Shown here: one piece after another, positions 52,336-59,788 of the stretch | Numbering within the stretch: position 1 is the first letter of the stretch | Layout of the letters: every line of letters begins with the position of its first letter | NCBI RefSeq assembly: GCF_003367245.1 | Contig: NZ_QRGR01000004.1 | Location: 1 to 64,000 of the forward strand | Length of the DNA: 64,000 nucleotides | Direction: 5' to 3' | Source: Pontibacter diazotrophicus | GTDB lineage: Bacteria > Bacteroidota > Bacteroidia > Cytophagales > Hymenobacteraceae | Translations under genes and position numbers: made by a program | Notes under the pieces: generated by a model | Databases searched by the model: none | Seen by the model: only the letters and a program-made list of their open reading frames with translations | What the model was told of the DNA's origin: nothing

Positions 52336-53025
52336 AGGGAGTAAATTAAATTTAACTATGAGCACGCTAAAATTTAATTCTTTTCTAAGCAAGGTTAGAT
52401 GATTTTAGGCTCTGACAAGGCTTATAGAGAGGTGATAGCAATACTATTATGTGAAAAGTTGCCGCCGCCGGTTCTGAAAGACCGTATTTGCAGCTCAAAT
52501 AACAAATCATAAGCATGCTCTAAACCTAATCATCTATTTTTGCTATAGAGCAGCATATCTTCCACGAAAACCTTGGCAGAAAACCTGTGCCAGGACCACC
52601 TGCCACACTTATTTTAATTAAAATGCTTTATTAGTTAATAGTTAAAAGCTCATATATAGCTCATTTTCATACCTCTAGTTAGTACCGGGGTTTTGGTATT
52701 TTCTATAGAAGAAGAATTATTATAAATAGACAAAAATTCTAGCTAACTTATTTGTATTTTGGGCGTATTAAGCTTTTAGGATATAATACAACACGCATAT
52801 TAATCTGCTTTATCATCAGAATACAGCGCGGGGAATTTTAATATCGTTGTTTTATAACACCTCCAACATACTAATCTTACATACTTTTCATTCACCTGCT
52901 TTCAGGAGAAAGAAACATTTCTTCGCTAAAGATAGCCTCTAGCTATACTGTAGTATCCTTTTCTGAACACACACACACAACAAAAATTACCTCTGTATTT
53001 ATGTTTCATATTTATACTTATTCCT
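52336..53025. other. AT-rich intergenic region before the M4 peptidase gene
   Basis: The 690-bp gap is very AT-rich in its second half. A TATTTTTG box at 52535-52542 fits TAnnTTTG but lies about 480 bp before the peptidase gene. A 37-codon frame (52399-52512) has no known motif. A weak stem (TTGGCA / TGCCAGG type) occurs near 52575-52600. Nothing else was recognised. Confidence 0.45.
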
Positions 53026-56000
53026 ATGAGGAAATTTTACGTGTTAGCCTCCCTGCTACTGGGTGGCATAATTTTTACCCAGGAAGGATATTCACAGCAG
53101 AAAGAGCGGGTGAAGGAAAGTCTGGAAAATGCAAATGAGGCACCCTCCTTCATCAAGTTTAAAGCCGGTGAAGAAAAGAGTTTCAGGCCAGATCAAGCCA
53201 GCCAGGTGCTTAAATCTTTTCTTAAGCTACCTGCTGAAGAAGAACTGAAGCCGGTAAAGCAGGAAACAGACAAGGAAGGTTTTCTGCACCAGCGCTTCGC
53301 GCAGTATTACAAGGATGTGCGGGTAGAATATGGCAGCTACAACGTGCACAGCAAGAATGGTGTGGTACAGTCTATCAACGGCGAAATCAAGAGAATAGGA
53401 AAGCTAAACACCAAGCCTGCACTGGCAGAAAAAGCAGCTTTGCAAAAAGCGTTGGCCTTTGTGGGAGCCAAAACATACATGTGGCAGGACCCGGGACAGG
53501 AAGCCTGGATCAAGAAATATGAAAATGATCCGAAGGCTTCTTTTAAACCAAATGGTGAGCTTGTAATCGTGAATAACTACCTGGCTTTGTCTAAAGAGAA
53601 AAGCGATCAGCCTGTACTCGCCTGGAAGTTTAATATCTATGCGCAGGAGCCATTGAGCCGTGACTACATCTATGTTGATGCGCAAACAGGCGAAGTTGTT
53701 CACAAAGATGCCATTATCAAGCATGCAGCTGCCTCAGGGTCAGCAGCAACCCGTTACAGCGGCACACAAAACATTACCACTGACAGCTACAGCGGAAGCT
53801 ACCGCCTCCGCGACTATTCAAGGGGTGGCGGTATCGAAACATATAATTGCAAAACCGGCACCAGCTATAATACGGCGACCGATTTTACAGATGCCAACAA
53901 CAGCTGGACAGCCGGCGAGTTTAACAACACTGCCAAAGACAATGCGGCACTTGATGCACACTGGGCAGCGCAGAAAACCTACGACTATTTTAAAAGCCGC
54001 TACAACCGCAATAGTTTCGATAATGCCGGGACAAAAATCAGAAGCTACGTGCATTACGACAAGAGCTATGAAAATGCCTTCTGGAACGGCTCTGTAATGA
54101 CTTACGGCGATGGCGGCACCCGCTTTGATGCCCTGACAAGCCTGGACGTGGGAGCCCACGAAATTGGCCATGCCGTTTGCTCCAGCACAGCCAACCTTGT
54201 TTACAGCAATGAGTCCGGTGCTTTGAATGAAGGCTTATCAGATATATGGGCAGCCGCCGTAGAGCAATATGCTGCACCAACCAAATCAATCTGGCTTATA
54301 GGCGAAGACATAGACAAGCAGCGCCCTGCACTGCGTTCTATGAGTGACCCAAATGCAGAAGGCCAGCCTGATACCTATAAAGGCACCAACTGGTACAGCG
54401 GCACTGGCGACAACGGCGGCGTGCATACCAACAGTGGCGTGCTCAACCATTGGTTTTACCTGCTGTCAGTAGGCAAGTCAGGCACAAACGACCATGGTGC
54501 CGGTTATAGCGTGGCTGGCATAGGTATTACGGATGCAGCTAAAATCGTGTACCGTATGGAAACTGTTTACCTCACCGCTAACTCTGGCTATGCCGATGCC
54601 CGTACCTATGCTATTCAGTCAGCGGCTGATTTGTTCGGCGAAGGTTCTAACCACGTAATCCAGACAACGAATGCCTGGCATGCGGTGGGTGTAGGTGGCA
54701 AATATGGCCAGACTGCCTACTGTGCATCTAAGGGCAACAGCACAACAGATGAATGGATTGCCGGAGTGAAGGTAGGCAGCTTTACAAACACTTCGTCTGC
54801 TGCAGGCTATTCTGACTTTACGGGCAAAACAATCAGTTTGAATGCTGGTAGCACCTATGCCCTTACTCTTACGCCTGGCTTTTCCGGTTCAGCCTATAAT
54901 GAATACTGGAAAATCTGGATTGACTATAACAAGGATGGTGATTTTGATGATGCCGGAGAACTTGCCTTCGACGCAGGAAAACTCAATACTACAGCAGTAT
55001 CCGGGAATCTTGTTGTAGCTTCCGCAGCATCAGGCACAACCCGTATGCGGGTGTCCATGAAATACAACGGCGCTCAAACAGCCTGCGAAACATTCAGCTA
55101 TGGAGAGGTAGAAGATTATACCGTCAGCTTCTCCGCCCCTACAGCCTGTGCTGTTCCGGCTGGTTTAGCGACATCCAATATTACGGCTTCCACTGCTACA
55201 CTTTCCTGGGCAGCCGTTTCCGGCGCTTCCAGTTATAGTCTGCGTTCAAGGGTAGTAGGCACCACTACCTGGAGCACCAGCACAGTTACAGGTACTTCGG
55301 CAAATGCAACTGGCCTGGCGGCGGCTACACAGTATGAGTTCCAGGTAAGCAGTACCTGTGCCAGTGGCAGTTCCGCCTACTCTGCCTCTAAAACCTTTAC
55401 TACCGGCGCTGCCAGCCTAAGTTACTGTGCTTCGAAAGGCGGAAATGCCAGTTATGAGTGGATTGATTTAGTGGAGTTTGGAGGGTTCAAAAATGCAACG
55501 GGCAACAACGGGGGCTATAAAGACTTCACAAGCCTTACCGCCACTGTGGCTCGCGGAAGCAGCAGCACCATTTACATCAGCGCGGGCTTCTCCAGCACAG
55601 CCTACACCGAGTACTGGAAAGTATGGATAGACTTTAACCAGGACGGTGACTTTGATGATTCCGGTGAGTTGGTAGTGAGTGGCTCCTCGTCCAGCAGTGC
55701 TACGCTGAGTGCAGCCATTAATGTGCCTTCCGGCGCCTTACTGGGCAAAACTAGAATGCGAGTATCTATGAAGTATAATGCCGCACAAACTGCCTGCGAG
55801 AGCTTTGGCTACGGTGAGGTGGAAGACTACAGCGTGAATATTACAAATACCTTACAGGGTATTGCTACTTCTCAGAGCGTAGAGGCAAACACCTTGGGAA
55901 GTGAAGTATCACAGGATGTTATAGTATATCCGAATCCTGCCGATAGCTACATCCGTGTAACAACACTTGCGGATGAAGCAAAAGGAAGAGTAATGAGTAT

Positions 56001-56139
56001 GACTGGTGCAGCAGTGATGCAGTTCGAGCTGAAGCATGGAAGAAACCAAATGGATATTTCAGCCCTGCCTGCCGGTATCTATATACTGGAGGTGCACGAT
56101 GGGCAGAAACCACACCAACAGCGCTTTGTAAAGCAGTAA
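53026..56139 (+). CDS. T9SS-exported M4 metallopeptidase with two GEVED domains and a fibronectin type III domain
   Basis: The 1037-residue secreted thermolysin-like protease has a signal peptide (about 1-23), an FTP/PepSY-type propeptide (to about 230) and an M4 catalytic domain (about 235-565). Zinc ligands are His378 and His382 (HEIGH) and Glu402; His467 is catalytic. The spacings of 20 (second His to Glu) and 65 (Glu to catalytic His) equal those of thermolysin. Two GEVED domains (about 565-705 and 800-945, each with W-x-D-x-N/K-x-DGDFDD) flank a fibronectin type III domain. The last ~75 residues form the T9SS type A sorting tail (YPNPADSYIRV, ISALPAGIYILEV). Confidence 0.93.
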   Translation: MRKFYVLASLLLGGIIFTQEGYSQQKERVKESLENANEAPSFIKFKAGEEKSFRPDQASQVLKSFLKLPAEEELKPVKQETDKEGFLHQRFAQYYKDVRVEYGSYNVHSKNGVVQSINGEIKRIGKLNTKPALAEKAALQKALAFVGAKTYMWQDPGQEAWIKKYENDPKASFKPNGELVIVNNYLALSKEKSDQPVLAWKFNIYAQEPLSRDYIYVDAQTGEVVHKDAIIKHAAASGSAATRYSGTQNITTDSYSGSYRLRDYSRGGGIETYNCKTGTSYNTATDFTDANNSWTAGEFNNTAKDNAALDAHWAAQKTYDYFKSRYNRNSFDNAGTKIRSYVHYDKSYENAFWNGSVMTYGDGGTRFDALTSLDVGAHEIGHAVCSSTANLVYSNESGALNEGLSDIWAAAVEQYAAPTKSIWLIGEDIDKQRPALRSMSDPNAEGQPDTYKGTNWYSGTGDNGGVHTNSGVLNHWFYLLSVGKSGTNDHGAGYSVAGIGITDAAKIVYRMETVYLTANSGYADARTYAIQSAADLFGEGSNHVIQTTNAWHAVGVGGKYGQTAYCASKGNSTTDEWIAGVKVGSFTNTSSAAGYSDFTGKTISLNAGSTYALTLTPGFSGSAYNEYWKIWIDYNKDGDFDDAGELAFDAGKLNTTAVSGNLVVASAASGTTRMRVSMKYNGAQTACETFSYGEVEDYTVSFSAPTACAVPAGLATSNITASTATLSWAAVSGASSYSLRSRVVGTTTWSTSTVTGTSANATGLAAATQYEFQVSSTCASGSSAYSASKTFTTGAASLSYCASKGGNASYEWIDLVEFGGFKNATGNNGGYKDFTSLTATVARGSSSTIYISAGFSSTAYTEYWKVWIDFNQDGDFDDSGELVVSGSSSSSATLSAAINVPSGALLGKTRMRVSMKYNAAQTACESFGYGEVEDYSVNITNTLQGIATSQSVEANTLGSEVSQDVIVYPNPADSYIRVTTLADEAKGRVMSMTGAAVMQFELKHGRNQMDISALPAGIYILEVHDGQKPHQQRFVKQ

Positions 56140-56160
56140 AAACTAAACTAAATACCTTCT

Positions 56161-56199
56161 AAAAACTCTGACTGGCATTGCTGGTCAGAGTTTTTATTT
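56161..56199. terminator. Terminator after the M4 peptidase gene
   Basis: The stem AAAAACTCTGAC / GTCAGAGTTTTT ends in a T-run 22 bp after the stop. Confidence 0.88.
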
Positions 56200-56223
56200 T
56201 TAATTATATGACAAACTGATAAA

Positions 56224-56334
56224 TTACCGCCCTCTGCATTCGGTGAGCCCGGTGGTGCGGGGCTTGGCAGGTCGTGCATTTGTTTTCAGGAAGCCGAACA
56301 GGTTGCCCGTAGTGTCTTTTTCTTTGTTACTCAT
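56224..56334 (-). pseudogene. Probable truncated ComA/HSA32-like gene fragment (36 codons)
   Basis: The minus-strand frame ATG to TAA encodes 36 residues. RPAKPRTTGLTE near its end resembles the N-terminus of phosphosulfolactate-synthase/HSA32-like proteins (RPEKPRxxGVTEMR in plant HSA32). The frame stops 4 residues later (CRGR) and the next 85 bp contain only the peptidase terminator. It is therefore read as a decayed remnant, not a working gene. The resemblance is from memory and short, so the call is tentative. Confidence 0.4.
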
Positions 56335-56424
56335 ACCTTCAGAAATACAAAAAGATAAGTGGCTGGTGTACTTTTAAGAATTTCATTTAGCAGCACAACA
56401 AGCCTGATTATCAGAAATCGTCCC

Positions 56425-56432
56425 TACATTTG
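56425..56432 (+). promoter_or_regulatory. Candidate -7 box for tyrA
   Basis: TACATTTG fits TAnnTTTG exactly, 88 bp upstream of the tyrA start. No good -33 TTG was seen. Confidence 0.5.
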
Positions 56433-56519
56433 CAGTGTTATATATTTTAAAAATTATCCGGTATACTAGCAGCATGCTGCAAAGCCTGCTTCTGTACTGT
56501 CTTATACATACTCCTCAAC

Positions 56520-57362
56520 ATGATTATCTGCGTCATCGGACTTGGTCTTTTAGGCGGCTCTTTTGCTTTAGGCTTAAAAGCCGGAAACACTCCTGTTACT
56601 ATACTTGGTGTAGACAACAACCCACAGCATGCAAAGCAGGCACTGGAACGTGGTATTGCTGATGAGGTATTACCCTTAGAAGAGGCAGTCTCCAAAGCTG
56701 AGCTGGTGGTGTTGGCTACACCGGTAAATGCCATCCTGCAGCAGTTGCCTGCCGTGTTGGATATATTGCCGGAAGGCGCCACATTAATTGACTTTGGCTC
56801 TACAAAGCAACAGCTGTGTGATGCGGTGGCAGCGCACCCTAAAAGAGATCAGTTTGTTGCCACGCACCCTATTGCCGGTACAGAGTATTCCGGGCCTGAA
56901 GCTGCTTTTGCGGCCTTGCTCGAAGGCAAAACCATGATTATCTGTGAAAAGGAAAAATCACGTCCTGCCTCACTGGCGATGGTGGAAAAGCTCTGCCGCT
57001 CTCTTCATATGCCCCTGCGCTATATGCCTGCCGCGGAACACGACCTGCACTTTGCCTATGTATCGCATCTGAGCCACATCAGCTCTTTTGCCCTTGGCTT
57101 AACGGTGCTGGACAAAGAGAAAAACGAGAAGAACATTTTTGACATGGCTGGCAGTGGTTTCTCCTCCACCGTGCGCCTCGCCAAAAGCTCCCCCCAAATG
57201 TGGGGACCTATTTTCAGCCAGAACAGGGAAAATGTATCAGAGGCATTGGCAGGGTATATAGCGCAGCTGCAGCAGTTCAAGGAAGCCATCGATGCCCGGG
57301 ACGAAGAGCAAACAAAAGCGCTGATGGCAAAAGCCAACGACATCAGAAAGATATTGGGCTGA
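56520..57362 (+). CDS. tyrA: Prephenate dehydrogenase
   Basis: The 280-residue enzyme oxidatively decarboxylates prephenate to 4-hydroxyphenylpyruvate on the way to tyrosine. The NAD motif is MIICVIGLGLLGGSFALGL, followed by DNNP. Catalytic-region blocks are THPIAGTEYSGPEAAF and FAYVSHLSHISSFALGL, with the typical His residues. The C-terminal helical domain is present but there is no ACT or chorismate-mutase domain. The rest of the aromatic pathway is not adjacent. Confidence 0.92.
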   Translation: MIICVIGLGLLGGSFALGLKAGNTPVTILGVDNNPQHAKQALERGIADEVLPLEEAVSKAELVVLATPVNAILQQLPAVLDILPEGATLIDFGSTKQQLCDAVAAHPKRDQFVATHPIAGTEYSGPEAAFAALLEGKTMIICEKEKSRPASLAMVEKLCRSLHMPLRYMPAAEHDLHFAYVSHLSHISSFALGLTVLDKEKNEKNIFDMAGSGFSSTVRLAKSSPQMWGPIFSQNRENVSEALAGYIAQLQQFKEAIDARDEEQTKALMAKANDIRKILG

Positions 57363-57416
57363 TTCCCCTCTTCTGTTTCATCTATACCAATGTCCGGCTT
57401 TTGCTAGTATCCATTA

Positions 57417-57452
57417 AAATGTTTAGACGTATATTTGTAGCTACAAACATTT
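57417..57452. promoter_or_regulatory. Nested dyads over the SDR promoter
   Basis: AAATGTTT (57417-57424) and AAACATTT (57445-57452) form an outer inverted repeat. TTTGTAGCTACAAA (57434-57447) is a perfect inner palindrome. Both overlap the -7 box at 57430-57437 and the expected start of transcription. Confidence 0.5.
57430..57437 (+). promoter_or_regulatory. Candidate -7 box for the FabG-like SDR gene
   Basis: TATATTTG fits TAnnTTTG and lies 38 bp before the ATG. The best upstream TTG is 26 bases away, more than usual. Confidence 0.5.
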
Positions 57453-57474
57453 ACGTTATTAAAAAAAACATACT

Positions 57475-58191
57475 ATGGAATCATTAGCAGGAAAAGTGGC
57501 CCTCGTAACCGGCGCAGGCAAAGGCATAGGCCGGGCTATTGCCGTGGCCTTGGCCAAAGAAGGTGTACATGTAGGGCTTCTTGCCCGCACCGAGAGCCAA
57601 CTGAAAGAAGTGGCCGGCGAGGTGAACGCTGCAGGAGTAAAAGCTGCTGTTGTTTCGGCCGATGTAGCAGACATCAATGCCGTGAATAAAGCAGTAGCAC
57701 AGGTAAAGCAGGAACTAGGACCTATTGATATTTTGATTAATAATGCAGGAACGGCCACTTTCGGTAAGTTCCTGGAACTGGAGCCGGCTGAATGGGAGAA
57801 AAACATACAGGTGAATCTGATGGGTGTATACTATACCACCCGTGCCGTTTTACCAGGCATGATAGAGCGTTCAACAGGCGACATTATCAACATTTCATCT
57901 ACAGCAGGTCAAAAGGGTGCAGCTGTTACAAGTGCCTACAGTGCCTCTAAATTTGCTGTGATGGGTCTTTCTGAATCGCTGATGCAGGAAGTGCGCAAGC
58001 ACAATATCCGCGTGAGTGCCCTTACCCCTAGTACGGTGGTAACAGAATTAGCGCATAGCAACAACCTGATTAGCGGTGACCCTGAACGCGTGATGCACCC
58101 GGAGGATTTAGCAGAGTTTATAATCGCACAACTCAAGCTTAACCGCCGCGTGTTTATCAAAGAAGCTGGTTTATGGTCTACTAATCCCTAA
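57475..58191 (+). CDS. 3-oxoacyl-ACP-reductase-like SDR
   Basis: The 238-residue classical SDR resembles FabG and related 3-ketoacyl reductases. It has [12 protein letters not shown] (NADP loop), NNAGTA, the active-site Ser in [20 protein letters not shown], and [13 protein letters not shown]. It lacks the long C-terminal FabG tail (ITGQ-x-x-x-DGG), so a role in fatty-acid synthesis is not certain. A nested palindrome covers its promoter. Monocistronic with a strong terminator. Confidence 0.88.
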   Translation: MESLAGKVALVTGAGKGIGRAIAVALAKEGVHVGLLARTESQLKEVAGEVNAAGVKAAVVSADVADINAVNKAVAQVKQELGPIDILINNAGTATFGKFLELEPAEWEKNIQVNLMGVYYTTRAVLPGMIERSTGDIINISSTAGQKGAAVTSAYSASKFAVMGLSESLMQEVRKHNIRVSALTPSTVVTELAHSNNLISGDPERVMHPEDLAEFIIAQLKLNRRVFIKEAGLWSTNP

Positions 58192-58546
58192 AAAATAAAG
58201 CTTTTAGCAAAGCATTATACAGAGCCGCACCCTTACCTGGTGCGGCTCTTTTACTTGTCTCTGTTCTGTAAGATACTATTGCCTGTAGTAAACAGGTATT
58301 TGAGTGCTGAGACACATTTTGAACTTTAGTAATATAGGCTTAAACAAAGGACAATTATAAATCACGGCTATACTTGATTTAAAATAATTATATTCAGCTT
58401 TATAACTTCTTTATCATGATAAAACTATAGCTGGAACCGTACGTATTAACCTCTATGTATTTTTAACGAATCCAATAATCGGTAGCATGCAGGAAAAGCA
58501 GACACTATCGGGTTGGAACAAACTTAACATTTTAAAGAAAAAGATT
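58192..58546. other. Intergenic region after the FabG-like SDR
   Basis: Besides the terminator at 58221-58252, nothing coding was seen. A TAnnTTTG box or other clear promoter for the downstream stress-protein gene was not identified. Confidence 0.5.
58221..58252 (+). terminator. Terminator after the FabG-like SDR gene
   Basis: The perfect 11-bp stem AGAGCCGCACC / GGTGCGGCTCT ends in TTTT. Confidence 0.88.
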
Positions 58547-59359
58547 ATGTCACATACAGTAGTAGGAGTTTTCGACACTTCCAATGAAGCACAAACAGCC
58601 TTGCAGCAACTAGTGAGCAAAGGCATTGATAGAGACCGCATTGATATTGCGCCACAGTCAGCTTCCGCAAGCGAAAGAGAGGAAGACAATGACAGTATCA
58701 GTAATTTCTTCAGCAACCTGTTTGGTAGCGATGAGCGATCAAAAAAATATTCATCCTATGCCCGCTCAGGTGCAGTCGTTACGGTACATGCCAGAGCTGC
58801 ACAGGAGGCAGAAATGGCAGCCGATATCATGGATGAGTATGGCGCTGTGAATCTTGATGAGCGTGCCTCAGCTGCCGCCCCTGGCCCGGCAGCGAGAGAT
58901 ACCACCCGAACTACCGATACAACCAGAAGAGATACCACTACTTCAGATACTTCTATTCCAATTATAGAAGAGGAGATGAAGGTAGGCAAGCGCACCGTAG
59001 AAACAGGAGGCGTGCGCGTGCGCAGTCGCATAATAGAACGCCCGATTGAAGAACACCTGCGCTTGCGCGAAGAGCATGTGCATGTAGAACGAAATCCGGT
59101 AAACCGCGCAGCTACACCAGGTGATATAAACTCCTTCAAAGAAGGTGATATTGAAATCACGGAGCATGCTGAAGTGCCTATGGTTGACAAAGAAGCCCGC
59201 GTGGTGGAAGAAGTAAATATAGGCAAAGACGTAGATGAGCACGTAGAGGATATTCACGGCACAGTTCGTAAAACGGATGTAGAGGTTGATAACCTCACCG
59301 AAGAAGAATTGAGAAACCGCAGAACTAATAGTGGTCCTGATCGTCCACGCAATGCGTAG
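58547..59359 (+). CDS. General-stress-type protein: YflT-like N-terminus plus DUF2382
   Basis: The 270-residue protein has an N-terminal part (about 1-110; MSHTVVGVFDTSNEAQTALQ, with a Ser-rich loop) like the YflT/general stress protein 17M fold. A Thr/Asp/Arg linker follows, then a DUF2382 domain (about 145-235) of the YsnF/AvaK type with EEEMKVGKRTVETGGVRVRS and RPIEEHLRLREEHVHVERNP. Such proteins are often desiccation- or salt-induced. The upstream start at 58487 is possible but adds a 20-residue non-homologous leader. Unpaired with known partners here. Confidence 0.88.
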   Translation: MSHTVVGVFDTSNEAQTALQQLVSKGIDRDRIDIAPQSASASEREEDNDSISNFFSNLFGSDERSKKYSSYARSGAVVTVHARAAQEAEMAADIMDEYGAVNLDERASAAAPGPAARDTTRTTDTTRRDTTTSDTSIPIIEEEMKVGKRTVETGGVRVRSRIIERPIEEHLRLREEHVHVERNPVNRAATPGDINSFKEGDIEITEHAEVPMVDKEARVVEEVNIGKDVDEHVEDIHGTVRKTDVEVDNLTEEELRNRRTNSGPDRPRNA

Positions 59360-59380
59360 TGATATAGGAATATATTAAAC

Positions 59381-59420
59381 AAAAAAAGCGGAGGCTCTTC
59401 AGGAGTCTCCGCTTTTTTTT
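59381..59420. terminator. Bidirectional terminator between DUF2382 and SelW-like genes
   Basis: The stem AAAAAAAGCGGAG / CTCCGCTTTTTTT ends in a T-run between convergent genes. Confidence 0.88.
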
Positions 59421-59469
59421 GTTTATAGACGTTGGGTAACAGTTGGTATGTTTTCGCCCTTGCCAATAG

Positions 59470-59748
59470 TTAGTTTCGATCGCTGTGGCCCAAAGGCCGC
59501 TCCGGCGCAATTTTATCCCGAACCAACTGCTTGAGCTCTTTTGACTCCGGGAAGCGGCCTTGCTCCTTTCGGGAATAAATAAGCTCTCCATTCAGGTGCA
59601 CATCGAATACACCTCCCGTTCCAGGCACCAGCGCCACCTCCCCTAACTCTGTTTCAAAAGTCGTGAGAAGCTCCTGTGCCATCCAGGCGGCACGCATCAG
59701 CCAGCGGCATTGGGTGCAATAATTTATTTCTACTCGTGGACTAGCCAT
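59470..59748 (-). CDS. SelT/SelW/SelH-family protein (Cys form)
   Basis: The 92-residue thioredoxin-like redox protein of the Rdx/SelW type has CTQC at residues 11-14, where animal homologues have CxxU, here two cysteines. WLMRAAWMAQELLTTF follows, and TGGVFDVHLNGELIYSRKEQGRFPE is the family's second half. No signal, so cytosolic. A 40-bp gap separates it from the hexosaminidase gene on the same strand. Confidence 0.92.
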   Translation of the reverse strand: MASPRVEINYCTQCRWLMRAAWMAQELLTTFETELGEVALVPGTGGVFDVHLNGELIYSRKEQGRFPESKELKQLVRDKIAPERPLGHSDRN

Positions 59749-59788
59749 ACCTCTTATTTATGAACGCATTAGTTGAAAGCGCCTTTAC

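Noticed and set aside
52399..52512. 37-codon plus-strand frame before the M4 peptidase gene
   Set aside because: No known motif, no promoter at a useful distance, and AT-rich surroundings make a chance frame likely.
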